Assembly (NCBI GenBank): GCA_016946835.1
Contig: JACVTC010000023.1
Coordinates: 1,512,501 to 1,576,500, forward strand
DNA: 64,000 nucleotides
Origin: Neocallimastix lanati (nom. inval.)
Taxonomy: Eukaryota > Neocallimastigomycota > Neocallimastigomycetes > Neocallimastigales > Neocallimastigaceae
Reading direction: 5' to 3'
The notes beneath the pieces were generated by a model that ran no database searches, was not told where the DNA came from, and saw only the letters and a list, made by a program, of their open reading frames with translations. Shown piece after piece: positions 1-13,417 of the stretch; position 1 is the first letter of the stretch, and each line of letters opens with the position of its first letter. Both the position numbers and the translations under genes were made by a program.

Positions 1-2232
1 AATACATAATTTAATAATAATAATGATAATAATATATATATATATATATATATTTTTTAATATACTATTTATACTAATATTATTATTATTATTATTTTTA
101 ATTTTTTTTTATTGTTTTGAAATTTCTTGGATAAAACATAAAACTTTAAAAAATATTATTTATTATATATTAATAATTTTTTATTATTATTATTATTATT
201 TTTATGTTTTTTAAACTTTTTCAATTGTCAATCATCCATTTATCCTTTGATGGTTATTATAAAACATTTTAAATATAAATATTTAATATAAATATTAATA
301 TAGTATAAATTAATAAAAAAAAAATAAATAATTTCGGTAAAAATGACATACACAATAATATAAACTTTTTTTTTATATAAGAATCTTACATATATATATT
401 TATTTTATTATTATAATAATTTTTTTTCTATATCATTATATATATATATATATATTTTTTTATTTTAAAATTTACTCCGGTTAACTTTGAAGATAAAGAT
501 TTCATTATTCTGTAATTTTATATAATAAATATAATAAATAATGTATTTTTTTTTTCTATTTTTATTTTATTAGTATAAAATAAAATAAAATGAGAAAAAA
601 AATTTTTTTATTCATATAATTAATTATAATTAATTAATTATTTATTTTTATTATTATTAATCTTAATCATTGAACAAAAAAGGAAATAATTAAAAATTTT
701 TATTATTTTTTTTTTTTATATATTTTATTTTTTTTTAAAACAATATAAATATTATAAAAAATATATAAAAATTAAAAATTTAAAATAAAATAAAATAAAA
801 TAAAATAAAATAAAATAAGTTGAAATATTAAATGTATAAAGTAGAGATTGAATAAAGTAAAATAAAATAAAATAAAAAGATTTTGTAATATTAAAAATTT
901 TTTTAAAAATAAAAAATTAAAATAATGAAAAATATCAAAAAAAAAATATTTGAACTATTTATGATTATGGAAGATGAATGCTATATCAATATTAAAAGTC
1001 TCTTATTAATAATAATAATAATATTAATATTATATATTATATATTTAAAAATAATATAAAATACATTTAAAATAAATTAATATAAAATAAGTAATAATCA
1101 TAATCATAATCATAATAAATATAAATAGTATTACTATTATTAATATAAATAATAATGAATAATAATAATATTTGATTAATTATTTCAATTGAATTTTCCT
1201 CCTCCATAAAACCATTTTCCTAATTAGAATATATGAAATTTATTTATTCATATTTAAAAAAGTATAATTTTTGTTTCACTTCTACATTATAAACTTTTCA
1301 ATTTATTTTATATCTTTGATGTTATTTAATGAAACTATTAAATAAATAAATAACGATAAATTAAATTATTTATTATTATTATTATTATTATTTTTTCCCT
1401 ATCCTAATTTAATTATATGTTAATGCTATGCCTACTATGTAATATTTTTTTTTCATTCTTATTTGTGTATTATTCATTCATACTTTTATTTTATTTTATT
1501 ATTTTATTTTCATTATTATTTATTTTATTTTCATTATTATTTATTTTATTTTCATTATTATTTATTTTATTTTCATTATTATTTAGTTTATTTTCATTAT
1601 TTAGAGTATGAATCGTTTAAAAAAAAAAAAAAAAAGGAATATTATTTTATTAAATAAATTGATTAACTAATAAATAAATGTCTATTTACAAAAAAAAAAA
1701 AAAAAAAGTATTTTATCTTTTTTTTTTTTTTTTTTTTTTTTTTATTCAATATTTCAATTAATAATTTCCCCTTTTTTCCTTTATTTTCCTAATCCTTTTT
1801 TTTTATTCTATTATATTATATAAATTTGAATGGATTTGTCTTTCTTCTTATTATTTATTTATTTACATTATTATTATTTACTTATTTTTTATAATTATTT
1901 AATAGTTTATTATATTTATTATTTATAGATTAAATTCGCTAATTCTCCTGATGTAATATATTTGTATGAATCAAACTCTTATATTACAGTAGTATCTTTA
2001 ATCAATAGATTCAATTTATTTAATTTAAATAAAATATATATTTATTGACTTTTATTTCTTCACTTAAAAAAAATAAATAAAGAAATGATAATATTAAAAT
2101 ATTTATGAAGTAAGGTTTTTTTATTTATTTATTTATTTATTTATATATTATATATTTTCATTACTCGGATCTATCCAAATATAAAATCTACAAAACTATA
2201 AAATATATACTCTGTATATTAATCTAACTGTA

Positions 2233-2269
<37 letters not shown>

Positions 2270-2421
2270 TAAATAAATAAGACATAACATATATAAATAT
2301 AAAAATAATATAAATATAAATTTAAGTCTATATTCATATCAATAATATTAATCTATAATCCATCGTTAGTTAATAGTGACTATTAATTATTTATGACTTT
2401 AATTCTGTCATCATAAATAGA

Positions 2422-2465
<44 letters not shown>

Positions 2466-3166
2466 GAAAAACAAAAACAAAAAAAAACAAAAAAAGAAAA
2501 AACAGAAATAAATAAATATTAAAAAAATACAGAAATGAAATAAAAAAAAAAAAAAAAAAAAAGAAATAAATAAATATTAAAAAAATACAGAAATGAAATA
2601 AAAGAAAAAACCGATATAATAAAATGAAATAAAAAGTAAAAAAGTAAAAAGTAAAAAATAAAAGAAATAAAAATGAAAAAATAAAAAGAAAAAAAAAAAA
2701 AAACTAATTTAATATCAATTTTTTTATTTCTTTCATAAGTGACTATTTTTTTTTTTTTTTTTTTTTTTTTTATTTCATAATTGGCAAATAATTTTTTTTT
2801 TAATTATTATTATAATTATTATTATATATAAATGAATATTTATTTATTTTATTTTATTTTATTTTTCTATTTTTTTTTTAACTGTTAACTATATAAGAAT
2901 TTTTGTACGACAGAAAGAAAAAAAAAATATTGTAAATAATCATATTTTGTAAAATTTATTCAACAAAATAATGTATAAAAAATAATTAATTAAAATATAT
3001 AAATATAAAATATAAATATAAATATAAATATAAATTAAAAGTATCATAAATTATATAAATAAATGAGTAATCGAAAATTGTAGGAATCTCTCCCTCTTCA
3101 TGAATACCTTCAATTTAATAAAGATTTCATTTACAGGAAAAAATAAAATTTCCAGGAAAATGAAAA

Positions 3167-3197
<31 letters not shown>

Positions 3198-3566
3198 ATC
3201 AGTGAATAAAAAATTTCATAAAATTCTTGATTTGAATTAAATAGTTTTAGAATATAATTTAACTAAAACTATATTTATATTTATATGTATACTTATGTTT
3301 ATTTATATCATTATATAATATTTTATTTTATTTTATTTTTATTTTTTTTTTAATTTTATTTTTATTTTTGTTTTATTTCATATTTTATTTCATATTTTAT
3401 TTAGTTTTTAAAAATGTGATTATCCAATTTAAATATATAAATATAAATATAAATATAAATAAATAAAACTATTTAAAAAAAAATAGTATAAATGATATAA
3501 CTAATAAAGGTAAAAAAAAAAAAAAAAAAGTCTAAAAAAAAAAATTCACAATAATATCAATAAAAT

Positions 3567-3590
3567 AGCCAGCCCTGAGGGCGGCTTTTC
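3567..3590 (+). other. isolated GC-rich hairpin followed by T-run
   Basis: AGCC, a bulged A and GCCC pair with GGGC and GGCT around a TGA loop, giving an eight-pair, almost all-GC stem directly followed by TTTT. It stands alone in DNA that is otherwise nearly all A/T. It looks like a terminator-style stem, but there is no gene beside it, so the role is unknown. Confidence 0.45.
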
Positions 3591-4043
3591 TCTCCATATA
3601 ATAAAAGTAAATAAATAAATAAGTAACTATTGAAATATATATAGCTATTAAAATATAATTGAAAAGAAACAGACCGCTTTTTTAACTATATATAAATAAA
3701 ATTAAATTTATAATAAATTATATAATAATTTAAAATTTTATTTTTTTATTTTTTTTTTTTTTTTTTTAATTTTATATTAATATGGTAAATAATTAATAGG
3801 TTAACCTAATTAATGTAAATATTAAATATATAAATTTTATCCTAATTAAAATTAAATATTAAAATTAAATATTAAATATTAAAATAAAAATTAAAATTTA
3901 TTTATTTATTTATTTATTTATTTATTATTCATTTTATTTTATTTTTTTTTCTTCTTTTGTTAATTCTTATTTTTTATTCGATTTAGTTATATTTTAAAGT
4001 TGTTAATAAAAATAAAAAAAAAAATTTTTTTTATTCTTTTTAT

Positions 4044-4080
<37 letters not shown>

Positions 4081-7000
4081 TTTTATTTTTTTTTATTTTA
4101 TTTATTTTATATATAGATTCTAAATTAAAACTGTTTTATGTTTTATTTTATTTACATATTTACTTTTATTTATTTATTTATTTATTTTTATATTATATTT
4201 TTTGTTTATTTTTTTTCATATTTTTTTTTCATATTTTATTATATATATATATATTTTTTTTTCATATCTAAATTTCTTATTATTTATTTCATTATATTGA
4301 AATACAAAAAAAAAAAAAAAAAAAGTTAATAACATTTTTTTTTAAAAAACAAAAAACAAAAAACAAAATAAAAAAAATAAAAAAAAAAAAAAAATAAAAT
4401 AGAAAAATAAAATTTTATTTTTACTACGAATATTTTTATTCTTTATTTTTTAATGGATGATTCCTTATAAAATAAAAATTCATTAAATAAATTAATAGTA
4501 TATGAACTAGTATTATCTTATTTATATATATATATATATATTGTTTTTTTTTTTATGGTAAATATTTTAATGGTGTTTTATATATATTTTATGCTATTAT
4601 ATATAAATATATTATATATATATATTTATTTATTTCTAGTTTCTTGAAAAAAAAAAAAAATCAAAGTAATATTTATTAATAGATTAATATTTAGAAATTA
4701 ATAAAAGAGATCAAAGGAAGAAAAAAAAATTAGATATATGAAAAAAAAAGTTTAATATACAGAAATTGATAAATAAAAAATAATAAGCTTATATACAGAA
4801 AAAAAATTATAAGTTTTTATGTAGAAAAGTTTTAAAAAAAAAAATAGGTAAAAAACTAATTTTTATACAGAAAAAAAAAAAAACCTAAAAGAAAATAATA
4901 TAAATAAATATCAAAAAAAAAAAAAAGGAATAAATGAAATTACGTTAATATTTTTTTTTTTTTTTTTTTTTGTTATGTTTTGAAATATTTTATCATTAAC
5001 TTATAGGAATGATGATTTAATTATATTTTATAAATTAATTTTTTTTTTTTTATTATTATATACAATTTTTTTTCTGTAAAATATACATATATATATATAT
5101 ATATATATATTTTATATTATCATACAAATTAATTGATGATACAAATATCATATACATAAATTAGATATAGACATATATAGTTAATTAATATTTTTATCCC
5201 ACAGGAAATATATATATTTTTTAATTTTTTGATTTTTTTAAAATAATTTTTCTTTTATTTTATTTTCCGAGAATGTCCTTTTTAGGAAATAATTTTTTTA
5301 TGATTTTAGAATATCATTTATTAGATTTTTGAAACTAATAATAATAATAAATATATAGTAATAATATAGTAATAATACTGATTTTTTAATAATAATAATA
5401 ACAATAAATAATTTATATATATATAATTTTTTTATTGTATTTTAATTTAAAATGAATAAATATTTAATTATAATTATTATAAATAAAAAAAAAAAAGTGT
5501 TTTTTTCTGACATATATTATTTCTTTAACGTACAATAATATTTACAGTGATATTCTTAGCATCATATTATGAAAATATCACAATGATGATAATATTTAAT
5601 GTAAATTAATACTTTATATATATATATATATATGTTATCATATAACATTTATAATACTACAAAAGATTTTTATATAGTATTTTATTATATTTTTATTTTT
5701 ATTTTTATTTAAAAAAAAAATTAAAATATAAAAATTAGAAAAAAAAAAAAAAAAAAGAAGGACATGATTTTTGTTAATACATTTTTCAAGTAGATGAGCT
5801 GCAAAAAAAAAATAAAATAAAATAAAATAATAATTAATTAATTATTATTGTTAAATATAGCTTCAGTTAATGTTGTTTTAATTACATTATACATTATTCA
5901 CCATTATTAAATGTAAAAAAAAATTTTTATTTGATAGTTTCATGCAGTGGTGTTAAAGGTTAAATGTTATCAATAATGTTAGACTATTATAGATAAATAA
6001 TTATAAATAATATGTAATGTCATATTCTTAAATGATGAGGTCTTTCTTAATATAAAAAATAATAAAATAAATAAATAAATAAATATAAGTATCACTTTCT
6101 TAATTTATTTTAAATATTTTATTTAACTATAATGATAATAGTAATAATAATATAAATTAATAATAATTATAATAAATTGTAAAAATTTTTTTTTAAAAAT
6201 ATAAAATAAATAAATAAAAAATATATTGTAAAATACATCATAATTATTTTTTTTATTAATTATATGTTAATGAAGACTATAATTAAAATATTAGTAAATA
6301 CTATTTTTTTAATATTATTAATATTAATATTATTATAATATATATATATTATTATTAACTTTTTTTAATAAAAGAAAATAAAAGAATTTATTTATTTTAT
6401 TTTTTCTTATTATTATTATTATTATTATATTATTATTCATATTAATAATTAATTAGAGTCATGCCTTTTTTTTTTCTTTTTATTTATTTAAATATTAATG
6501 AATAATATTTAGTATTTCAAACAATATTTAAACTTTGTCTTTTTATATTTTTTATTGATATTTATTTATTATACTATTAAATATTAAATTTTATTTTTAT
6601 TTTTTATTTTATTTTTTTTTTTTTAATATAGTATTTTTATATATATATATATTTTTTTATTTTTATATTGTTATATTTTATATCATTAATAGAGATGGCT
6701 ATTCATTCCATTTAATAATAATAATAATTATTATTGAACCCTACTCTTTTTATAAATACATTAATTACATGATTATGTTTTTTTTTTTTTTTTTTCTTTC
6801 TATTAATTTTTTTAATTTTTATTAAAGATTAAGATTAAATTAACTTTTTATTATGATAATTGATACATTTTTTCTAATTATGGTAAATTTTTGTATTAAA
6901 AAATAGAGTTGAAAAGTATTTATTTTAGTATGGAGTGTTACTATTAAATTATTAAATAATAAATAATTAAATAATAAATAATTAAATAATAAAAAATTAA

Positions 7001-8030
7001 ATAATAATAATAATTATAATTATTATATTAATAATATATTTTTATTATTTAATAATTTATTATAAATCTTATTTGAATAATAAAGTTTTATTATTCGAAT
7101 AAATTTTATATTAATAGATTGTTATAAACTGTTTTATTTTTATAATATTAATTATTATTATTATACATTATATAAATATATTTTTTTATTTGAATAATAA
7201 AAAAAGAAGGCAGTATTATAGAACATGCTACATTTCATCTCATTTTATTTTAGTTTCATACTCTATATATATGAATGAATGATGACAAATGATATTTATA
7301 AATAAATAAATGAATAAAAAAAATTTTTTTTTTAATTATTAAAAACAAAACAAAACAAAAACGTTTTAAAACACTTTTTTTTTGTTGTTGTTGTTTTTAA
7401 TTATTAAATGCTTTATTTTTTATTTATAAATAAAATTTTTTTTTTTTTCAAGTTTAATAATATTATATATTATAATGTATCTCTTTTTAATGTCTATATA
7501 GTTTAATATTTAAGAATCTTTATTTTTTATTTATTCATTTATTTTTATTTTTAATTTTTTTTTTTATTTTTAATTTTTTTTCTATTTTTTTATTATTTAT
7601 TAATTAGAAAAAAAAAACAAAAAACAAAAAAAGAAAACTATAAAAAAAAAAAAAAATCGAAATAAAAAATTTTTTATTTATCCTATATTGGTTAAATTAA
7701 AAAATTTTGATTTTGATTTTTTATATTTTTAAATATTTAACATTTTCTAGTATTATTCAATTATTTATTATTATATAATAAATAATTATATATTTATTTA
7801 TTTTTAATTATTATTATTCATATTATTATTTATTATTATTTATATTAAGTAATTAAAGATTATTATTAATGATAATATTTGACATTATTGCTTAATAACA
7901 ATAAATAAATAAATAAATAAATAGGAAGGATAAACCGAAAGTCATTTTTTCTCTTAGTATTATAATAATCAAGATTTGATAGAGTATAACCTTATTTGAA
8001 TAGGAAAATGAAAAAGATTATTAAATATAA

Positions 8031-8278
8031 AATAAAAAAAAAATAAAATAAAATAAAATAAAAAATAAAAAATAAAAAATAAAAAATAAAAAATAAAAAA
8101 TAAAAAATAAAAAATAAAAAATAAAAAATAAAAAATAAAAAATAAAAAAATAAAAAATAAAAAATAAAAAATAAAAAATAAAAAATAAAAAATAAAAAAT
8201 AAAAAATTAAAAAAATAAAAAAATAAAAAATAAAAAATAAAAAATAAAAAATTAAAAAAATAAAAAAATAAAAAATAT
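8031..8278. repeat. (A5-7)T minisatellite
   Basis: A tandem array of AAAAAT, AAAAAAT and AAAAAAAT units covers about 250 bp. On the minus strand it opens a meaningless Phe/Leu/Tyr-rich reading frame. It is simple-sequence DNA with unit-length variation typical of slippage. Confidence 0.85.
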
Positions 8279-8394
8279 TGTATATTTATTCCATAATTTT
8301 TATAAAAAAAATTATTTTTTATTTTTTTTTTTTTATTTTTTGAATAATAATTAATAGTAATAAATGGGAGCATGATGATTAATAAACAAACTAT

Positions 8395-8464
8395 TATTAT
8401 TATTATTAATGTTGTTTAATTATTATTATTATTATTATTATTATATTATTATTAATGTTGTTTA

Positions 8465-8499
<35 letters not shown>

Positions 8500-8580
8500 T
8501 GTTTAATTATTATTGTTATTATTATTATTGAAATTGTTATTAATGTTGTTTAATTATTATTATTATTATTTATATTATGC
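8395..8580. repeat. ATT array with recurring AATGTTGTTTAATT block
   Basis: Runs of ATT triplets are interrupted four times by the block AATGTTGTTTAATT, so the unit is a composite of block plus ATT tail with variable tail length. This is a higher-order tandem repeat rather than a plain microsatellite. Confidence 0.75.
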
Positions 8581-9233
8581 TTTTAAAATTAAATATAATT
8601 TAAATAATATCATTTAAAATATATTTCTTTTTATTAAATATATAGATTTTTTCTAAATTTTTTTTTTTCTTCTTTTTCATGTATAATGATGAAATGAGTA
8701 CCAACATGATAATTTTATTTTTTTATAATTTTTTTTATTTTTATTTTTATTTTAATTTATATATATATATAATTTTATGTTACATTTTTAATTTTTTTTT
8801 TTTTATTTTTTATTTTTATTTTTATTTGCTTTAGTTTTTATAAATAAAATTTTATTTTTTATTTTTAATTTTTTTTTTTTTTACTTATTATCTATATTTT
8901 ATTAATGAATATCTTTTTTTATTTATTTTTTATCCATATTTTATAAATGATTTTTTTCTTTTTTTTTCATTTTTTTGTCCATATTTTAAAAATGATTTTT
9001 TTTTTTTTTGTAACACTTAATGTGATCATTATTTTCAACGGAGATGAAGAAGACTCTTTCTATATCGAGCTATTTTTGATTAATTTAGTCATTTTTTATT
9101 TTTTATATGTACAATCCAGATAAAAATAATTTGGATAATAAAAAAATTAAAATAGTTATATTTGGATTAGAATGTATTAAGATGACAGTTTAACTGCTTA
9201 CAGTACATAAATGTTTTTTTTTTAAAAAAAAAA

Positions 9234-9269
<36 letters not shown>

Positions 9270-9285
9270 AAAATATATGTAGTAA

Positions 9286-9326
<41 letters not shown>

Positions 9327-10655
9327 ATTTTTATTTTTTATTTTTTAAATTTTATTAAACCATTTGATTTCGTGTCCTGAAACTAAATAATTAAATTTCA
9401 TAATAATAATAAAATATATATATATAATAATAAAGAAAAAATATATCTTTGGCATCTTTAAATATAGATATTTTATACCAGTTAAAAAATATGTATTACT
9501 TAAAGATTTATATAATATGTAATAGATATTTTTTTTTAATAAAAAATACTATTAATCAATAAAAAAAAAATTATTGTAATCAATAAAAAAGTAAAAAAAA
9601 AAAAATTATCTTTATTAATTATTTGATTATTATTATTTTATTATTATTTATTTATTTTGTTTATATTATTTCAATTATTTAATTATTTTTACTTTATTTC
9701 AATTATTGATTTAATTATTTTGGTTTTTAATTTTATTTTTTTTTTTTTACAAAAATAAAAATAAAAATAAAAATAAAACAATAAAACTAAAAAAAAAAAA
9801 AAATGAATAAAAAAGTTTCTTTTTAAAAGAAGAAAATGAAAAATTGAAAATAATCATCTTTATTTTTTTTAATTAAATATATCTTTATATATATATATAT
9901 ATATCTCAAATAAATTTTATTAAACTGTAATTAAAAGAAAAAGGAAGGGAAAAAAATAGATATATATGTGTTTTTATTCATATAAACCTTAGTTTTTATT
10001 TTTTTCATTTTTTTTTTTTTTATATTTTGAAGATTTGAAAAAAAAACAAAAAAACATAAAAATAATAGATACTTTTTATTAATATTTTTTTATTTTTTTT
10101 TTTATCTCATTTCATTTGATATTATAAATTTTTTTAAGTTTTAGGGAATAATTTTAATTTTTTATTTTTTATTTTTTTTTTTTTCTAAACATTAATAATG
10201 AAATAAAAAAAAAAAATAGTATTATTAATTAATAATATTGATGAGATAAAATCAAAATCAATAAACTAACTAACTAAATAATAATAAAAATAAAAACTTT
10301 ATAATAAAAAATTATTAAAAAACTTCATCTTCCTTTAAAAATTAAAACTAAATCATCATTATCATCATCATCATCATTAAATCTTAATAATATAATTAAA
10401 ACATGATAAAAATTATAATTAAAGCTTATTTTTTAAAATTCCTTTTTTTTTTTTTTTTTTTTTTTTAATATTTAAATATATATATATATTTACTAACTAA
10501 ATATCATATGATAATTATTTATTATTATTATTTTTTTTTTTTTTTTTTTTGTATTTTTTGGTATTATAAAAAATATAATTCCTAAACCTATCTTAATTTT
10601 AATTTTTTTTTTTTTACTTATACAGGATTAAAGTACATAGAAATTCTTTTTTTAT

Positions 10656-10723
<68 letters not shown>

Positions 10724-11245
10724 AATAAAAAGAATAATTAATATAGATTATAATATTAATGTACACTGTTAAAAATAATAGCAACAGTTAATTATATTAT
10801 TTATACAATTCCTGTTAAAAAATAATAGTAACAATTATTTATATATATATAATTCCTATTTTTTTTTTTTAATTATTTATGGGTATAGTAGTTTTTCTAG
10901 AAAATGAATATATGTCTCATATATAAGTACCTCATTAAAATGAGGTACCTAAAAATTTTATTTATCCTCTAATTGTTTCTAAATCTTTCTTTTGAAAATT
11001 TTTTTCATAAAAAAAAAAATAAGAAAAAAAAATAAGAAAAAAAAATAAGAAAAGAAAAGAAAAACATTTTAAATTTTAGTTTAATTTTTTTTTTTACATA
11101 TTTTTATTTTTTTTATTTTTTAATTTCTTTTTTCCAATTACTAATATAAAAGAAAATGAAGTTTAAAAGGCATATATATATTTATATATATGTTATATAT
11201 ATATATATTTTTTTTTATTATGAAAAGATTGAAATAGTTGTTAAT

Positions 11246-11347
11246 ATTGCCTCCTAAGGGACGTATCCCCTTCTATGAGGCTTACTGAGGGGAAGTTCAT
11301 CTTAATTCTCGTGATACAGAGGGTGATGGTAAAATAAAAAAAAAAAA
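11246..11347 (+). mobile_element. possible retroposon 3' end with A-rich tail
   Basis: A segment of about 85 bp is much richer in G and C than all surrounding DNA and ends in an A-rich tail (11331-11347), as non-LTR retroposons do. It starts with a nested fold: GCCTC (11249-11253) pairs with GAGGC (11277-11281), and inside it AAGGG pairs with CCCTT. No coding frame is visible. A structured RNA gene is the alternative. The assignment rests on composition, tail and foldability only. Confidence 0.3.
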
Positions 11348-11921
11348 TCCAAACTTCGTGTAATGAATGTTTTTAGTACAATTGCTTATCGCCATTGCTA
11401 ATAATCGTGGTTTCTTATCAAAAAAATTATTAGTTAATTTTAAAAAAATTTTTTAAGAAAGGTTTAACATTTTTCATTCTCATATCTTTTTACTTTTTCT
11501 TTTTTTCCCTTTTTTTTTTTTTTTTTTACCCTTTTCATGTATTTACTATTTCTTCATATATGAATCATTCATGTATAACATTATAACAGTTAATTTATCA
11601 TGTTTTTTTTTTTTTTTTTTTTTTTTTTAACTTTTTTTTTTTTGGATGATCATATAATTATGATACTTTTTTTTATATTCCTTTAGGAATTGATTCGTTC
11701 TACCTCATTTACTTTTTTAACTTTTTTTTTTTTCTTTTTAATCTTCATAAATATATAAATAATAAATATAATAAATATAATAAATATTGTATAATTATTT
11801 AACTATAAAAAAAAAAATTGGAATATTATAACAAAATACTAAATAAAAGAAATACAAGAAATATAATTTATTTAACAAAACTTATGTTTTATATTTTATT
11901 TTATTTTAATTTTTATTCTTT

Positions 11922-11982
<61 letters not shown>

Positions 11983-13028
11983 TTTCTTAAAATGAAGCTT
12001 ATATTTGTAATTTTATAAAAAAAATATAATGAATAGAATTAAAAAAAATAAAAATAAAGAAGATACAAATAAACTTGTATGCATTAAATATTTTTTTATA
12101 ATAATGTTTAATTAAATAACAAGTATATTATAAAAGTTTATAAATGCATTATTCATATATGTTTTAAATGATTAGTTTTTCATTTTATTTTTTATTTTTT
12201 ATATTTTTTTTATATATATTATATAGAGTATAGAAATAAAAAAAAAAAAAAAAAAAAAGATAAGTATTTATTGGTTAATATATTATAAATACATAGTTGA
12301 AATATATATTGTTAATGATTTATGTACTTATAACTATTTATATATATATATAAAATCAATTATTATAACCTTCTCTAATATTATAATTTTATTTGTCAAA
12401 TATCCTTATGTTTTAACTTTTTTTTTTTATAAAAAAAAAAAAAATAATAATAAACAGAAAAGACTATTAATTAAATTAAATATTTACATTAATATTATTA
12501 AAATTAAATAAAAAAAAAAATATATTAATTTGCATATATTGGAAAAGATATATTTGAAATTAAAATAAAAAATATAAAAAAGTTTCATTTATTATTAATA
12601 ATATTTAATATAATAATAAAATAAAAATAATATAATAAATAATAATCATATTTACTGATTTTAATATCAAAATATTTTCCATTTATTTTATTTTTATTTT
12701 TTACTATATTTCTATTTATTTATGTTAAGGGTCAGGCATATTTTGACAATTTACATATGTTCATTGAAACAAATAAGGTGATAGTTAAAAATTTATTCCA
12801 TAAAGGAATATACATTTATTAATACATTATTCCTTTTAAGTTAAAAAAGTTAATTTTAATTATATTAAATATTTTTCTTTTTTGACATGCTAATTTTAAT
12901 AATTATATTAATATTTAATTAAAAAATATTTTAATATATTTAAATATAAATTGTATTTTATGGATAATATACTTTGCACATAAAAAATAAATGATAATTT
13001 TTGTATTTAATTAAGGGTTTTTTAAAAT

Positions 13029-13059
<31 letters not shown>

Positions 13060-13302
13060 TTTTTTATTTTTTTTTTTTTCATGAAGTAAATATTTTATAC
13101 CTCAATAATATAATTGTCTTTGTAATTTTATAAATAATATTTTTAATTTGATTTATGTATAAAAATTTCATTACTATTTTAAAATTAGATTAATTAAAAA
13201 AAATATATATCCTTTTTTTTTGTTTATTAATATATTAATTTATTTATTTATTTATTTATTTATTATTTATTTTTATTTATTTTTATTTAATTTTTTTTTA
13301 TT

Positions 13303-13337
<35 letters not shown>

Positions 13338-13372
13338 AGTAAATTTTATTTGAACATATTGAAAATAACAAT

Positions 13373-13417
13373 ATGATTATACAACAATATGATTATACAA
13401 CAAACAATAGAAAATGA
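13373..13417 (+). promoter_or_regulatory. out-of-frame upstream ORF overlapping the ankyrin start
   Basis: An ATG at 13373 opens a 14-codon frame ending in TGA at 13415-13417. It lies 16 nt upstream of, and in another frame from, the ankyrin ATG at 13389. The two ATGs exist because ATGATTATACAACAAT is tandemly duplicated. A scanning ribosome would meet the out-of-frame ATG first, so either leaky scanning or a transcript start between the two is needed for the large protein. A 29-nt A tract (13307-13335) sits just upstream. Confidence 0.6.

Larger units (their letters stand above)
1..13372. other. A/T-rich gene desert
   Basis: No reading frame here looks like a protein. The ORFs present are low-complexity Phe/Leu/Ile/Tyr or Lys runs produced by homopolymers and microsatellites. 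The DNA is almost entirely A and T, with long pure T or A tracts (60 T at 10657-10716; about 50 A at 11930-11979), AT dinucleotide runs, AAT and AAAT arrays. The few exceptions (a GC hairpin at 3567-3586, a foldback at 10927-10948 and a G/C-richer island at 11246-11347) are listed separately. Confidence 0.8.

Noticed and set aside
7969-8373. 134-codon Phe/Leu/Tyr-rich ORF on the minus strand
   Set aside because: It is a translation of the A-rich minisatellite.
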